A model generated the notes under the pieces. It did no database searches. It saw nothing but the letters and a program-made list of their open reading frames with translations, and was not told where the DNA came from. A program made the position numbers and the translations under genes. A DNA stretch of 64,000 bases, taken from contig NW_020312009.1 in assembly GCF_003144115.1 (NCBI RefSeq), forward strand, positions 1-64,000. Direction: 5' to 3'. The stretch comes from Tilletiopsis washingtonensis. Its lineage: Eukaryota; Basidiomycota; Exobasidiomycetes; Entylomatales. Positions 46,933-57,244 of this stretch are shown one piece after another (the first letter of the stretch is position 1; each line of letters opens with the position of its first letter).

Positions 46933-47948
46933 ATGGTGCGCATCGGCCGCCGCGATGCCTCGATCAGCGCCGTAGATGGGAGAGACGGACGTGCCGCTGC
47001 GGCTCCGCCGCCACGCTGGCATGAGGCGGCACAGCGAGGCGTTAGCGAGCAGAACGGCTGTCGGAGCAGGCACATGCGCCCGGAGCCGTCGCAGCAGGCG
47101 ATACTGCCTCGCCGCAGTCTTGCTGCTGCGTCACCCTCGCTGCTCGCGACGGCGCCTAATACACTGGGCAGTGCCGAGGGTGCAGCAGCGTTCGCGGCAG
47201 GGCCACTGCATTGCTGTTGCGGGCCCTGCAGTGCTCGGCCTGCTCCAGCAATGCGAGAGCGCCACACATGGAGGGCCGCTCGGGCGAGAGGCGCGGAATC
47301 ACTTCATCTGGTACAGCGTACAGCATGACTGACGCCGTATCCCTTCCTCAGGTCCGGCTGTACACCAAGGGGCGCATCATGGGCCACAAGCGCGGAAAGT
47401 CGGTCTCCACGCCGCACACCACGCTCGTGAAGCTGGAGGGCGTGACGGACCAGAAGGAGGCGCAGTTCTACCTCGGCAAGGTGAGTGCGGTGGAGACGCG
47501 AGACATGGCAAGCAGGGCAGGACGAGCGAGGCGGGGTCGGGCGCAAAGCGGTAGCGTTGAGCGCTGAGAGGCAGATATGACTGAGGTGCGAGGCCGCCGA
47601 CGATGGTGTCTGCGTGACGGCTGTCGTCCGTGCTGGTGGAGCACAGCACACGCTTGGGCGGAGGACAGGCTCGCCACAGCAGGAGCTGACAGTTGTCTCA
47701 CAGCGCATCGCCTTCGTGTACCGCGCACAGAAGGAGGTCCGCGGCTCCAAGGTCCGCGTCATCTGGGGCCGCGTCACGCGCCCGCACGGCAACTCGGGCG
47801 TTGTGCGCTCCAAGTTCCGCCACAACATCCCGCCGAAGGCCTTCGGCGCCAGCGTGCGCGTCATGCTCTACCCCAGCACGAGTGAGTGGCAGTGCCGGGC
47901 CCCGGCCGATGGGCGGTGGCTGATGTGGCTCTCCCTCTTGCAGTCTAA
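46933..47948 (+). CDS. RPL33: Large-subunit ribosomal protein eL33 (L35a)
   Basis: Four coding exons: 46933-46935, 47352-47480, 47704-47881 and 47944-47948, giving 104 residues. The protein starts [17 protein letters not shown] and contains [57 protein letters not shown] and ends RVMLYPSTI, matching eL33 along its length. The first coding exon is only the ATG and the last supplies TC plus the stop TAA. Introns 1 (416 nt) and 2 (223 nt) are long for this genome, as is common in ribosomal protein genes. An alternative start at 47327 would add seven residues (MTDAVSLPQ) but would not match the family N-terminus. The product is a cytosolic 60S subunit component. Confidence 0.95.
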
Positions 47949-48671
47949 GTGCGGGCATTGCATGTCTCGTCTCCGCCCGCGTCTCCGATCCCTTGCTCCG
48001 CAGCCTCGTTCACTCTCCGTGGGCGTCACCAGACGCTCCTCACGTCATCCACTTCCCTCTTTGCCTGCGTCCTCCTGCCGGGAACCAGGAGGTCCGTAAC
48101 GCACATCACCCCAAAATGTGCCGCCGCCTGCCGCGCCCACGCCGCGGTAGCCGGTGCGCATGACGCGCGTCGCCGCAGACTGCCAGGTGCAGAATTCGAG
48201 ACGAGTCGGTCCAGCGATCGGCCGCTCTCGACCTGTCGCCTTCCCCTCTTCCCCTCGCACTCTCCTCTCCCCCACACTCATCCCAGGACGGACGTTCGCG
48301 CTGGCGTCCGTTCCTTGTACCACTTTTTGCGCTCGCACATGAAGCCAAGCTAAGCACACTGTCTGATCTCTCGAGTGATCTCCTGCCTCCTCGCTCCGTC
48401 TTCTCTCTCTCCCTTCCCTCCACACCCAACCGTCGATTATCTTGATCTGTCGCTGCACCATCCACAGCCAGGCCATAAACTACGACGGGAGAACGACACG
48501 GCACCGAGTCTCCCTCATGGGAACGAGGTGGCCTCGGCAGCTCCTCTGCGCAGAGCACGCAGGCCCGCTCTCTCATGAGTAGTCTACCTGCAGGCACGCC
48601 GCAGAGGGCTGCCGCACATGCCTTCGCGGCACTGGGCTCAGGAGTGGAAGGCACGATGAATGGCATGTGAT
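47949..48671. other. Convergent intergenic spacer
   Basis: This 723-bp region lies between the stop codons of eL33 (+) and the hydroxyacid dehydrogenase (-). It includes pyrimidine-rich stretches but no recognisable gene or RNA. Confidence 0.5.
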
Positions 48672-50333
48672 CTACAGTCTCGCCTCCTCGCCCCGGCGGA
48701 TGAGCGAGTGTGCGCCAATGTCGGCGAGGCTGCGGTGGCCCGACAGGCCGGCGGTGAGCTCAAAGTCGGCGAGCAGGCCCTTGAGCACCTCGGCCACGCC
48801 CTCTTCGCCGCCGACGGCGAGGCCCCAGGCGTATGGCCGGCCGACGCCGACGGCGTGGGCGCCGAGCGCCAGCGCCTTGATCACGTCGGCGCCCGTGCGC
48901 ACGCCGCTGTCGAAAATGACCGTCTCTGCGCGAGCATGGCGTCAGCGAGGCCATTGCACCGCTCACAAGCCAACGCACTGCCTTGCGAGCGAGCGTACTG
49001 CGCAATGGGCCGCAGGGCCTGCAGAGCGCCACAGGCGCCGCCAACCTGCCGCGCGCCGTGGTTGGACACCCAGATGCCATCCATGCCGGCCTCGACGGCG
49101 CGCTGGGCGTCGCTCAGCGCCTGGATGCCCTTGAGGATGATGGGTGCATCGCCCCACAGCTCGCGCAGCAGCGCTGAGACGGATGGTCAGCGTCGCGGCG
49201 CATGAGAGCGGAGCGCCATGAAGCTCACCGAGATCGGCCCAGGCGCGAGAGATGCCAGGCGTGAGCAGGCCGATGGCTGCGATCGAGGCAGCCTGAGTGT
49301 CGTCGGCGGATGCATCTTTCCGCAGCGGCGACTGAGGCAAGCATGCGTCAGCGTCATGCCCCGATCGTGCTGCTGATCGCTGCTCACCTTGCCCTCGCAG
49401 TACTGCACACAGCGATGCACGGAGTCAGCTCGCTTCGACCAAGGCGTTCCCACGAGGACCCACCTTCTCGACGAACACGGGGTCGCTGAAGCAGTTGGCT
49501 ACGCCCTCGCCGTGCAGGAAGGGGTTGTACGCGGCGTCGAGGTCGCGCGGGCGCCAGCCGAGCGACCAGGTGTCGAGCGTCACGACGAGCACCTTGTAGC
49601 CGGCCTTCTTGGCGCGTGCCAGCAGACTGCGCGTGATCTGGCGCGGCGCAGTTCAGTCGAGTGCAAGTCTTCTTCTGGCGAGCAGAGCCGCGGCTCACAT
49701 CGTCGTCGCTGGGCCAGTAGAGCTGGAACCAGGCCTCCTGCCCTTCGTCGCCCTCCTCGTCGTATCCGGCGCCCGTGATGACCTGCTCCATCGGCGTGCT
49801 CGTGGCGCTGGAGAGCGTAAAGGGAATGCCGAGCTCGCGCGCCGCCGAGGCCGTGGCGACGTCGCAGTCCTTGTGCAGCTGTGCCTGCACGCCGATGGGC
49901 GAGACGACGAGCGGCGTGGGGAAGCGCCGCCCGAAGAGCGTCACGCTCGAGTCGAACTGCGCCAGGTCGACGCCGGCGAGCATGCGTGGCACTGCCGCCG
50001 GGCGTGGATGAGCACATCGGCGGAGCATCGCGGCGCCAGCCGTCACTGCGGCCATGGCCTTGGCACTCACCGATCTGCCAGTCGCGCAGGGCGCTCTGGT
50101 TGCTCGCCTCCGTCTCCTCCGACCCGGCACTGCCGGCGACATACGCGTACGCCTTGGGCTCGAGAACCTCCTGTGCCTTGGCACGTAGCAGCTCGTACGT
50201 CGTGCTGGCCAGCGGCGTGGTGCCGCCGAGGCCGTTGACGTAGATCTCGCGCATCCAGCTCGACTGCAGTGGCGCGCAGTCAGCTGCTGTGCGGTGGCGA
50301 GAGACTGGCAAGCCTCACCTTGGGCACCGACAT
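48672..50333 (-). CDS. FMN-dependent alpha-hydroxyacid dehydrogenase (lactate 2-monooxygenase-like)
   Basis: Eight exons: 50333-50319, 50263-50071, 49991-49699, 49637-49464, 49401-49387, 49331-49229, 49173-48979 and 48925-48672, giving 413 residues. The family oxidises L-2-hydroxyacids such as lactate or glycolate with FMN in a TIM barrel. Recognisable parts are AYAYVAGSAGSEETE, DWQIVPRMLAGVDL, FPTPLVVSPIGVQAQLHKD, FTLSSATSTPMEQV, FQLYWPSDDDITRSLL, VLVVTLDTWSLGWRPRDLD, GIWVSNHGARQVGGACG with the catalytic His and substrate-binding Arg, and VIFDSGVRTGADVIKALALG. The Asp usual in the HGxRQxDG motif is Gly here. LDTWSLGWRPRDL is typical of the lactate 2-monooxygenase branch; no peroxisomal targeting tail is present (ends EEARL). 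Exons 1 and 5 are 15 nt each. Confidence 0.92.
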
Positions 50334-52455
50334 GATTGCGGCGGCGCAGCTTGCGGTGATGGGGTTGAGGATGAGCGGCAGGGCGCAAGTCGGGCCGGGC
50401 AGCCGGTTCCCCGCACCGCCGGGAATCGGGCATCATCGCCGCCCGCCAGCCACGCCCTGTGCCTGGCGGGCCGTGCCCCTCGACGTCGCCTCTGCCCCGC
50501 CTCCAAGGGACGTCGCTGCGTCGGGATTGCCTCCAGATTCTCATGGCAACTCTGAGCCGAGCCGAATGCGAGATGCTCTGCCCGTCTGCCAGGCGGCCGA
50601 GGCTTGAGAGCGTAGCACGTGCCGAGACGCGGCGCCGCTCACCAGCCCGCGCCGCGCTCCCACGCTCCTCCGCTGCGAGACACCGCCCGAGCAGCCGCCG
50701 GCCTGAGCCCTCGACAGGCCTCCAAGTGGGCAGGCAGACGTCCGCTTCTGCCTCATACTCCGTCCGGTGCGTGTAGTGTCGCAGCGCAGGCCATGGCGAG
50801 CGGTAGGCTCGCTCCTGCATGTACCGCAGGCACGTGAGGCGCTGCGGGGAGCATGTGCCTCTGCAGTTGCATGCTCTGCATGCGCCGCAAGCGTGCGGCG
50901 CTCGGACCTCCCCATCCGCGCAGCCGCAGCCGCAGCCGAGGAGCGCTCGTCGCGGCGCCAGAGCGGTCTCCGTCTCCTCTGCGCATCACAGGAAGAAAGG
51001 GGGCGGCGCGGCACATCTCGCGCCCGCCGCGCCGGCATCGTCGTCACCGCCGCGGCGGCCTCTGAAGTCTGCCCAGCAGCGCAGCGCACCAGCGGCGCGG
51101 CGGCTTATCCTGCGCCTTTGCTGCGGCTGACGAGGTGCGAGGAGCGGGCCGCGGAGAAGCAGCGAACGCACCCGCCTCGCGTGGGAGCTGGAGGCGCACC
51201 CCGGTGCGCGGCGTGGCGCCTCTGACGCACGCCAGGAGAGGAGCAGGAGCAGCGGCGGTGCGCCCGTGGGCCCGGCCTGCCCCTGAGTCGAGGCTGAGTG
51301 CCGCAGCGGGGCGGGGTGCTCGTCTGCCCCATCGCCCGACGCCCACGCCAGAAGGGGCACTGGCCTCGCCTCGGCTGCGAGCGAGCACAGACGGCGCCTC
51401 TCGCGAAGGCGACTTGCTCGGGCTTGGAGGGAGAGCAGCGCCCGCACCGTCTCACCCACCTGCCGCTGCTCCACCACGCCGGTTGCGGTGCCTCGGCAGC
51501 GGGCTTCCCTGCGGTGCGGTGCGGCCGGCATTCGCACGCTCGCCATGCTTGTGCCGAGGCGTGCGGTGCGGTGCACGCTCCGGGACGCGGCGCCGAGCTG
51601 AGCGATGCTGCGCTGTGGTGCTGCGGCCACCGGGTGCGGCGCGGGTGTGCTGCGAGGTGCGCGCTGGGCGGCAGCGGCTGCTCTCATGCTGCCGCCTCCG
51701 CAGCGGCGCGAAGAACGGATGCCTGCTGCGATGCTGCTCTGCCGCCTGCGAGCCGAGCTCGGCGGTGGGCTCGGCGCGGGCGCGCTGCAGCACGCAGCAC
51801 CGCAGCGGCGCCTGCCCCCTCTCGGCCCGGCGCGGCGTGTGAGCACGAGGCGCACGCTCGGAGCTCCTTCGCGCGGCGCCCGTGCACGCCGCGCCGCCGC
51901 CGCCGCGCCGCCCGTGCCCTCTGCTCTGCTGCCCGGCGCCTGCTCTGCTCTCTGCGCCGCGTGCTGCAATCTCGAGCTCGGCGCCCCGGCCTCTTCCCGC
52001 GCTGCAGCCCCTCTCGCCCTCAACGCCTCAGCAGCAGCGTCACCCAGAACGCTCCTCACGCTGCACCGCACTCGCAGCTGCTCCTCTTGCCTCAGCACCC
52101 TGCACTGCTGCGCCACGCCCACACTCTCTCTCGCATATCTCCTCGCCTCGCCCTCATCCTTCACGCTCCCGGGAGGCTCAGGCAGCCTTCGTCGACGGGC
52201 GCTGCTGCGTCTGCTCTCTGCCCGCCAAGGCGTCCTCCACTCGTCGCCGTCTCGCCTTCCTTGCTCTGGTCACGGGTGTCTGCGTCGTGCTCGCGCTCTC
52301 TCCGTCTCGGTCCGCACCCGTCATCGCCTCATCACCACCCCCTCGCTGCGCCGCTGTCGCAGCTCCCGCTCCAGCACCGCTGCCTGCCTGCGATCCGCGC
52401 ACCTGCGGCATCGCTCCAACACCTCTCCCAGCACACGTCTACCTTGCCGCCCAGC
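50334..52455. other. Divergent intergenic region with long CT-rich leader
   Basis: About 2.1 kb separates the hydroxyacid dehydrogenase (-) and bZIP (+) start codons. The right part is strongly pyrimidine-rich. From about 51735 to the bZIP ATG at 52456 I find no ATG on the plus strand, which suggests a long untranslated leader free of upstream starts. Long open frames here are low-complexity Arg/Ser/Pro sequence and are not supported as genes. Confidence 0.5.
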
Positions 52456-55400
52456 ATGTCGACGGCGCTCGATGCCGCCGCCGACTTTGATGCCTTCATC
52501 GACATCGACGGCTCCGGCGCGCCCGACAGCCCGCTGCCGCAGCCGGCCGGCGACACGCCCAAGCTGCTCTCGCGCACGGCCGCCGGCCGGCCGCAGCATG
52601 GGCGCCGTCCGACGCCGCTGAGCATGAGTGCGCTGCCGGCGCACCTCACCGCCGGCAGCGACGCACACTCGCCGGCCTTCCACGGCAACGGCATGGCGTC
52701 GCCGATGAACGCGCCCTCGAGCCCATCGGTCGGCGACATGTTCACTTTCGCCAGCGCCGCCGGCACGCCCACGACGCACTCCGCCAGCCTGCACAGCCTC
52801 TCCTTCGACTTCTTCGACGGCGCCGCACTGCCCGGCAGCGTGCCCTTCGCCGGCGCGCCCGCGCATCTGTCACGCGAGGGCGCCGCCGACGCACACGCGC
52901 GCCAGCCCGCGGGGCCCGTGCAGGAGGTGTACGCCGCGAGCTACGAGCATGTGCCGTCGCCGCTGGCGTGGAACGTGAGTAACACGGCCGCCACGCCGGA
53001 GCAGCACCGCGCCGCCAGTGCCTTCTCGGCGGCTGCGGCCAACCGCGCCGCAGGCCGCGGTGCCGAGGCCGTGCACGCCGGCGCCGAGAACGAGCAGCTC
53101 GCCTTTGGTGCGCCGTACGCCTCGCCCAACAAGATGCTCGACCCCAACGGCTACGGCATGCCCTTCATGCCGTTCAGCCAGCACGATGCATCCATGGGCA
53201 TGCACGGGGTCGGCCCGTTCCAGCAGCACCACAACTACGCCGCATTCGCGCACGGGCCGCCGCAGGGCCACGCCGTGCCTGGCGCCGCGCACCCGAGCTT
53301 TGCCGGCGGCGACGAGGGCCCGTCGCCGTTCACCGAGGACCGCAGCAGCCCCGGCTCCTCGACGGCGCCCACGAGCACGGAGCGCCACTCGCCGCCGCCG
53401 CCGGAGAAGCGCCGCCGCCTGACGGTCTCCGACGCGCCGCCGCCGCAGCAGCCCGTGCACGACGAGGAGAGCACCGCCAAGGCACTCGCTGCAGCCGTCG
53501 CAGCTGCTGCTCCGGCACCGCCCGCCAAGAAGGCCGCACGCAAGGCGAGCAAGCGCAAGACCAAGGCGGAGAAGAACGCCGAAGCGGCTGCAGCAAAGGC
53601 GGCCGCCGACGAGGCGCCCGCCAAGCGCGACAGCATTGTCAGCATCGAGGCCAGCGCTGCGGCAAGTAACGCCGGTGATGCTGCGTCCGAGGCGGCAAAC
53701 GGCGACCGCGACGACGTCGAGTCTGTCACGTCCGCGTCGCAGTCGGGCAAGCGCGCTCCGCCGTCGGCCTCGCACGTCACCGAGAACGGCCAGCCGTTCC
53801 CGGTGATCGACACGTCCGCCAAGCACTCTTCGCTCTTCGTGCCGCCCGACACGTCGGGGCTCACGAAGCGCGAGGCGCGGCTCGTCAAGAACCGCGCCGC
53901 GGCGTTCCTGTCGCGGCAGCGCAAGCGCGAGCAGTTCGAGGAGCTCGAGTCGCGCTGCCGCGCCATCTGCCGGCTCGTGTGGCGCATGTGGGAAGTCGTC
54001 GCTGGCCCGGACATGAGCTGGGACATGTTTGGCCAGACAATTCTGCCGCAGCTGCTGCAGGACGAGGCGCCCGAGGTGCGCGAGGCCCTCGAGATGATCG
54101 TCGCCGGCAAGGGCGCCTCGATTGCCCCTACGGAGGAGTCCATCGCGCAGAACTCGTCGTCGGGCGGCACTCAGCGCTCGACGGTCTCGCCGGCAAAACA
54201 GACGGTCAAGCGCGAGCGCGACGAGGACTTTGACGACTCGTTCGCCAGCGTCGCCAGCAGCCGAGCCGTGCACAGCTCGCACGGACGCAACAGCAGCCTG
54301 AGCAGCAGCAGCGGCAACAGCAGCGCCAGCACTGCCTGCACCTCGGTCAACCAGGACGCTCAGCAGGAGCCGCAACAGCATCAGCCGCGCGACAAGTCCG
54401 ATGCATCTGCCAAGGCTGCGCAGCAGAGCGCGCCGCCCCACTCGCCCCACGACGAGCGTCCTTTTCGATCAGGGGCGTCGGCGAGTGAGACTGGCGTCTC
54501 GCTGACACTTGGCCCCGAGCCGGAAGGGAAGCAGGAGGGAGGCGCAGAGGGCAGCGGCGCGGCGGTGCTGCCTGCTGAGGGCGCCGGCAGTGCTGTGCAG
54601 GCGACTGCGGCGAGCGCCAAGATGCAGCGCAGCAGCTCTGGCCGCGGTGCGATGCAGCGCACGGCGAGCGGCCTGCAGAAGCGCAGCGCCGGCGGCATGG
54701 CGCTGATGGTCATGCTGTTCGGCTTCGCCTTTCTCGGCCTGCCGGCGGGCGCGAGCTCGGGTGGCCTCGAACGAGCACCCGAGAGCAGGTGCGTTGCAGC
54801 GCGGCAGTGCGCAATGCACACGACTCCTGACACATCTGCCGTAGCGCCTTCAACATGGGTCCCGTGCTGGCCCCGTTCGCACAGCAGACGACGAGTCCCG
54901 ACGGCTTGCTCTGCAGCATCAGCAGCAAGGACGATGAGGAAGAAGCGTCGGAGTCATCTGAACGCCCCGCAGCCTCGTCTGCGATCGACATCCTCGCTGC
55001 CTCCTCGCACTCTTCTGCCGCTGCGGACGAGATGAACATCGACGACCTGCTCGACCTACATCACACCAAGTCCACGGCCCAGTCCGAGGGCGACGTCGAG
55101 GCGACGCTGGTCGACATGGCAGCTAAGCCGCGTGGCAGCGGGCCAATCGGCGACTTCCGAGGCATGAGTCTCGGTGCCCTGGGCGCTCATCTCGGACGCC
55201 ATGGCCTCGACGTGGAGCAAGGCTTCATGCTGATGGGCCCAGGTGCACCGGCGGCGGCAGACGCCGAGGCGCCCGATGCAGGACAACAAGCTCCTGCAGC
55301 GTTGCGCCTCACCCTCTACATGCCGACTGCGCGTGCAACGGAGGAGCAGGCACGCCAGCCTGCTCAGCATGCAAGCACTCCGACCTCTAGCGCATCGCCA

Positions 55401-55688
55401 AAGCTGCCCCTCGAGCTTCAGCGCAGCCTAGCGCGGTCAGCGACCATCGATGCGCTGCGCGCGCAAGGAAAGGATGCACGAAGCATCCTCGATGCCGCGA
55501 CGTCCGAGCATCGCCCGCAGCCTTCGCCGAGCGCCTCGCAGCCAGCCCGCGAGCTGCCAAGTGCAGCACCAGGCGCGGAGTTCCTGGAGCTCGAGCTCGG
55601 CCTCGCCGGCGGAGCGTCTGCCTCGGCCGCACACGTGGCGCAGCTGCTTCTCGCGGGCGCACGCGCCGCCGCACGCAGCAGTGCCTGA
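52456..55688 (+). CDS. bZIP transcription factor with C-terminal membrane anchor (ATF6-like architecture)
   Basis: Two exons, 52456-54788 and 54845-55688, encode 1058 residues. The N-terminal 460 residues are a disordered, partly acidic region (DFDAFIDIDGSG near the start) followed by an Ala/Lys-rich segment. The basic region, about 470-500, reads TKREARLVKNRAAAFLSRQR, with KREQFEELESRC starting the zipper; NRxxxFLSRxRK is the pattern of the ATF6/CREB3 branch. A lone hydrophobic span, GGMALMVMLFGFAFLGLPA, lies near residues 745-765, followed by about 290 polar residues. This is the layout of ER-membrane-tethered bZIP factors released by proteolysis. A GTGAGT at 52974 was not used as a donor because no suitable acceptor follows. 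DNA binding is firm; tethering is an inference. Confidence 0.85.
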
Positions 55689-57244
55689 TGGCTCGTTGCT
55701 TGTGCCCGTCTCTCTTCGCTGCAAACACGATCCTCTAACGACTCCTAACTTGTTCCTCCCTCTCTCTCTCGACTCTGTCATCGCCGCCGCCGCCTCCCTG
55801 CTAGACCGCCGCGCCGCCTCTACTGCGCTCGGCTGCCGCTTCACCTCCCTCAAGCCGACCATGGATCCTTTTAGCCGCCGGAGCGGCCGCTGTATCACTC
55901 CTGTTCGCACGTGCGCGCCCTCCGAGCGCGCGCTCATCTCCCTGGCCTCCATCCACTCCCGTTCCTGATCTCGTTCCTGATCGCCCCCATCCACGGCGAT
56001 CCCCACGCGGCACGCCCTCGGCACGGCTCGACGCACTCTCTCTCGCGAGGCCCACGACGCCCGTCGTCGTCGGCGCCTCGACGGGCCGCCTCATGCACTC
56101 CATCTAGAAGACGAAAAGACGAAGGACATACGTGGGCAGGGCCGAGCAAAGACACGGCAAAGGGCAGAGATGTGTGGGGATGGTGCGATCGCGACTCTGT
56201 GTAGACGAACAAAGAAGCCGGAGAGGGTTGTTGGGCGGGACAGATAATCAGATGAATCATCAAGCAGATGTGGTGCTGTCGCTGAGAGCCCTCCATGCCG
56301 GCGACGGGAGCTGCTTGCTGCGCAGGCGGCGGGAGGGAGACATAGAGCGGCAAGGGCACTGCGGTACCGTGCGACCGCATCCGGGCGCGCGCGGCGTGGG
56401 AGCCGCCTCGGGATGCGGGCAGTGCCGCAGCGCCGCTCTGGGACCTCGTGTTTGGCCTGTCCCTGGCCCTCTCTCCGCTGCTTCTCCCAGCGCCAGCTTC
56501 TCCTCTGTGACGCTGCGACCTGGTCGCCTCGAGCATTCAGCAGCGTCTCCAGCAGATGCAGCACCCCGGCGGAAGGCTGGGTGGAGATTTGCACTCCGCA
56601 AGTCTTAAGTCGGCGTCGCGGGGTGCGCTTGCTGGGGTGCTGCCGCCGTGCCCAGCAGCGCTCGGGCGCGCCCCTCTCGCTGCGTCGCCGCATGAGGTGC
56701 AAGCTCCGCCGTGCGCTCCTGCGCGCGCGACGACGCCGGCGAGGCTCGCCGCCTGTGTGTGTCGCGCGCGCACTCACGCCGCATGTGCGTGGGCCGCGCG
56801 CCGTGCCGGCCGCTCTCTGCCCCTGCCGTGCGTCTGGTGCTGGCCGCCGGCACGGCAGCAGCAGCGCGCGCAGCAGGCCTCGCCTTGCGCTCGCTCGCTG
56901 CAGCTGGACGCCGACTGCGTCTGCCACTGGGCCGCACCGCATCGTCGTGCTCGTCGTCGGCGGTGCCGGCCTGCGCCGCTCCGTACCGTCTCACCTCCAT
57001 CACCGTTGCCGCCGCACCCCGTCTTGCTCGCTCCTCGCCGCGCGCGCCGCATCCCTCTGCCGCTGCCGCGCGCGAGCCGCCGCTCCTGCTGGCGCCCGCA
57101 CCCCTCGCTCCTGCCGCCGCGGCCCATCTCGTGGGCGCGCACACCCGCTCGCCAGGCCGCACCCTCTCGCACTCCTCCGGCCGTCGTCCGCCTCGCTCTG
57201 CCGGCCGGCCACGCCGCTGCACGCTGCCGCAGCCGCGCGGCGCC
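55689..57244. other. Intergenic region between bZIP and Rho-GEF genes
   Basis: This 1.55-kb interval separates two plus-strand genes. Its left part should contain the bZIP 3' untranslated region and its right part, from about 56800, is CT-rich and lacks ATG on the plus strand up to the Rho-GEF start. Open frames on either strand show no domain. Confidence 0.5.

Noticed and set aside
47481-47703. Possible box C/D snoRNA in the second eL33 intron
   Set aside because: CTGA-like sequences are present but no convincing C box and D box pair with a terminal stem could be defined by eye.
51298-52455. In-frame extension upstream of the bZIP start
   Set aside because: The frame is open because stops are rare in CT-rich DNA; there is no conserved sequence before MSTALDAAADFD and the region has the character of a leader.
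52974-53017. Possible intron in the bZIP gene starting at GTGAGT
   Set aside because: Nearby CAG acceptors give introns of 30 or 44 nt, too short or out of phase; the sequence reads through in frame.
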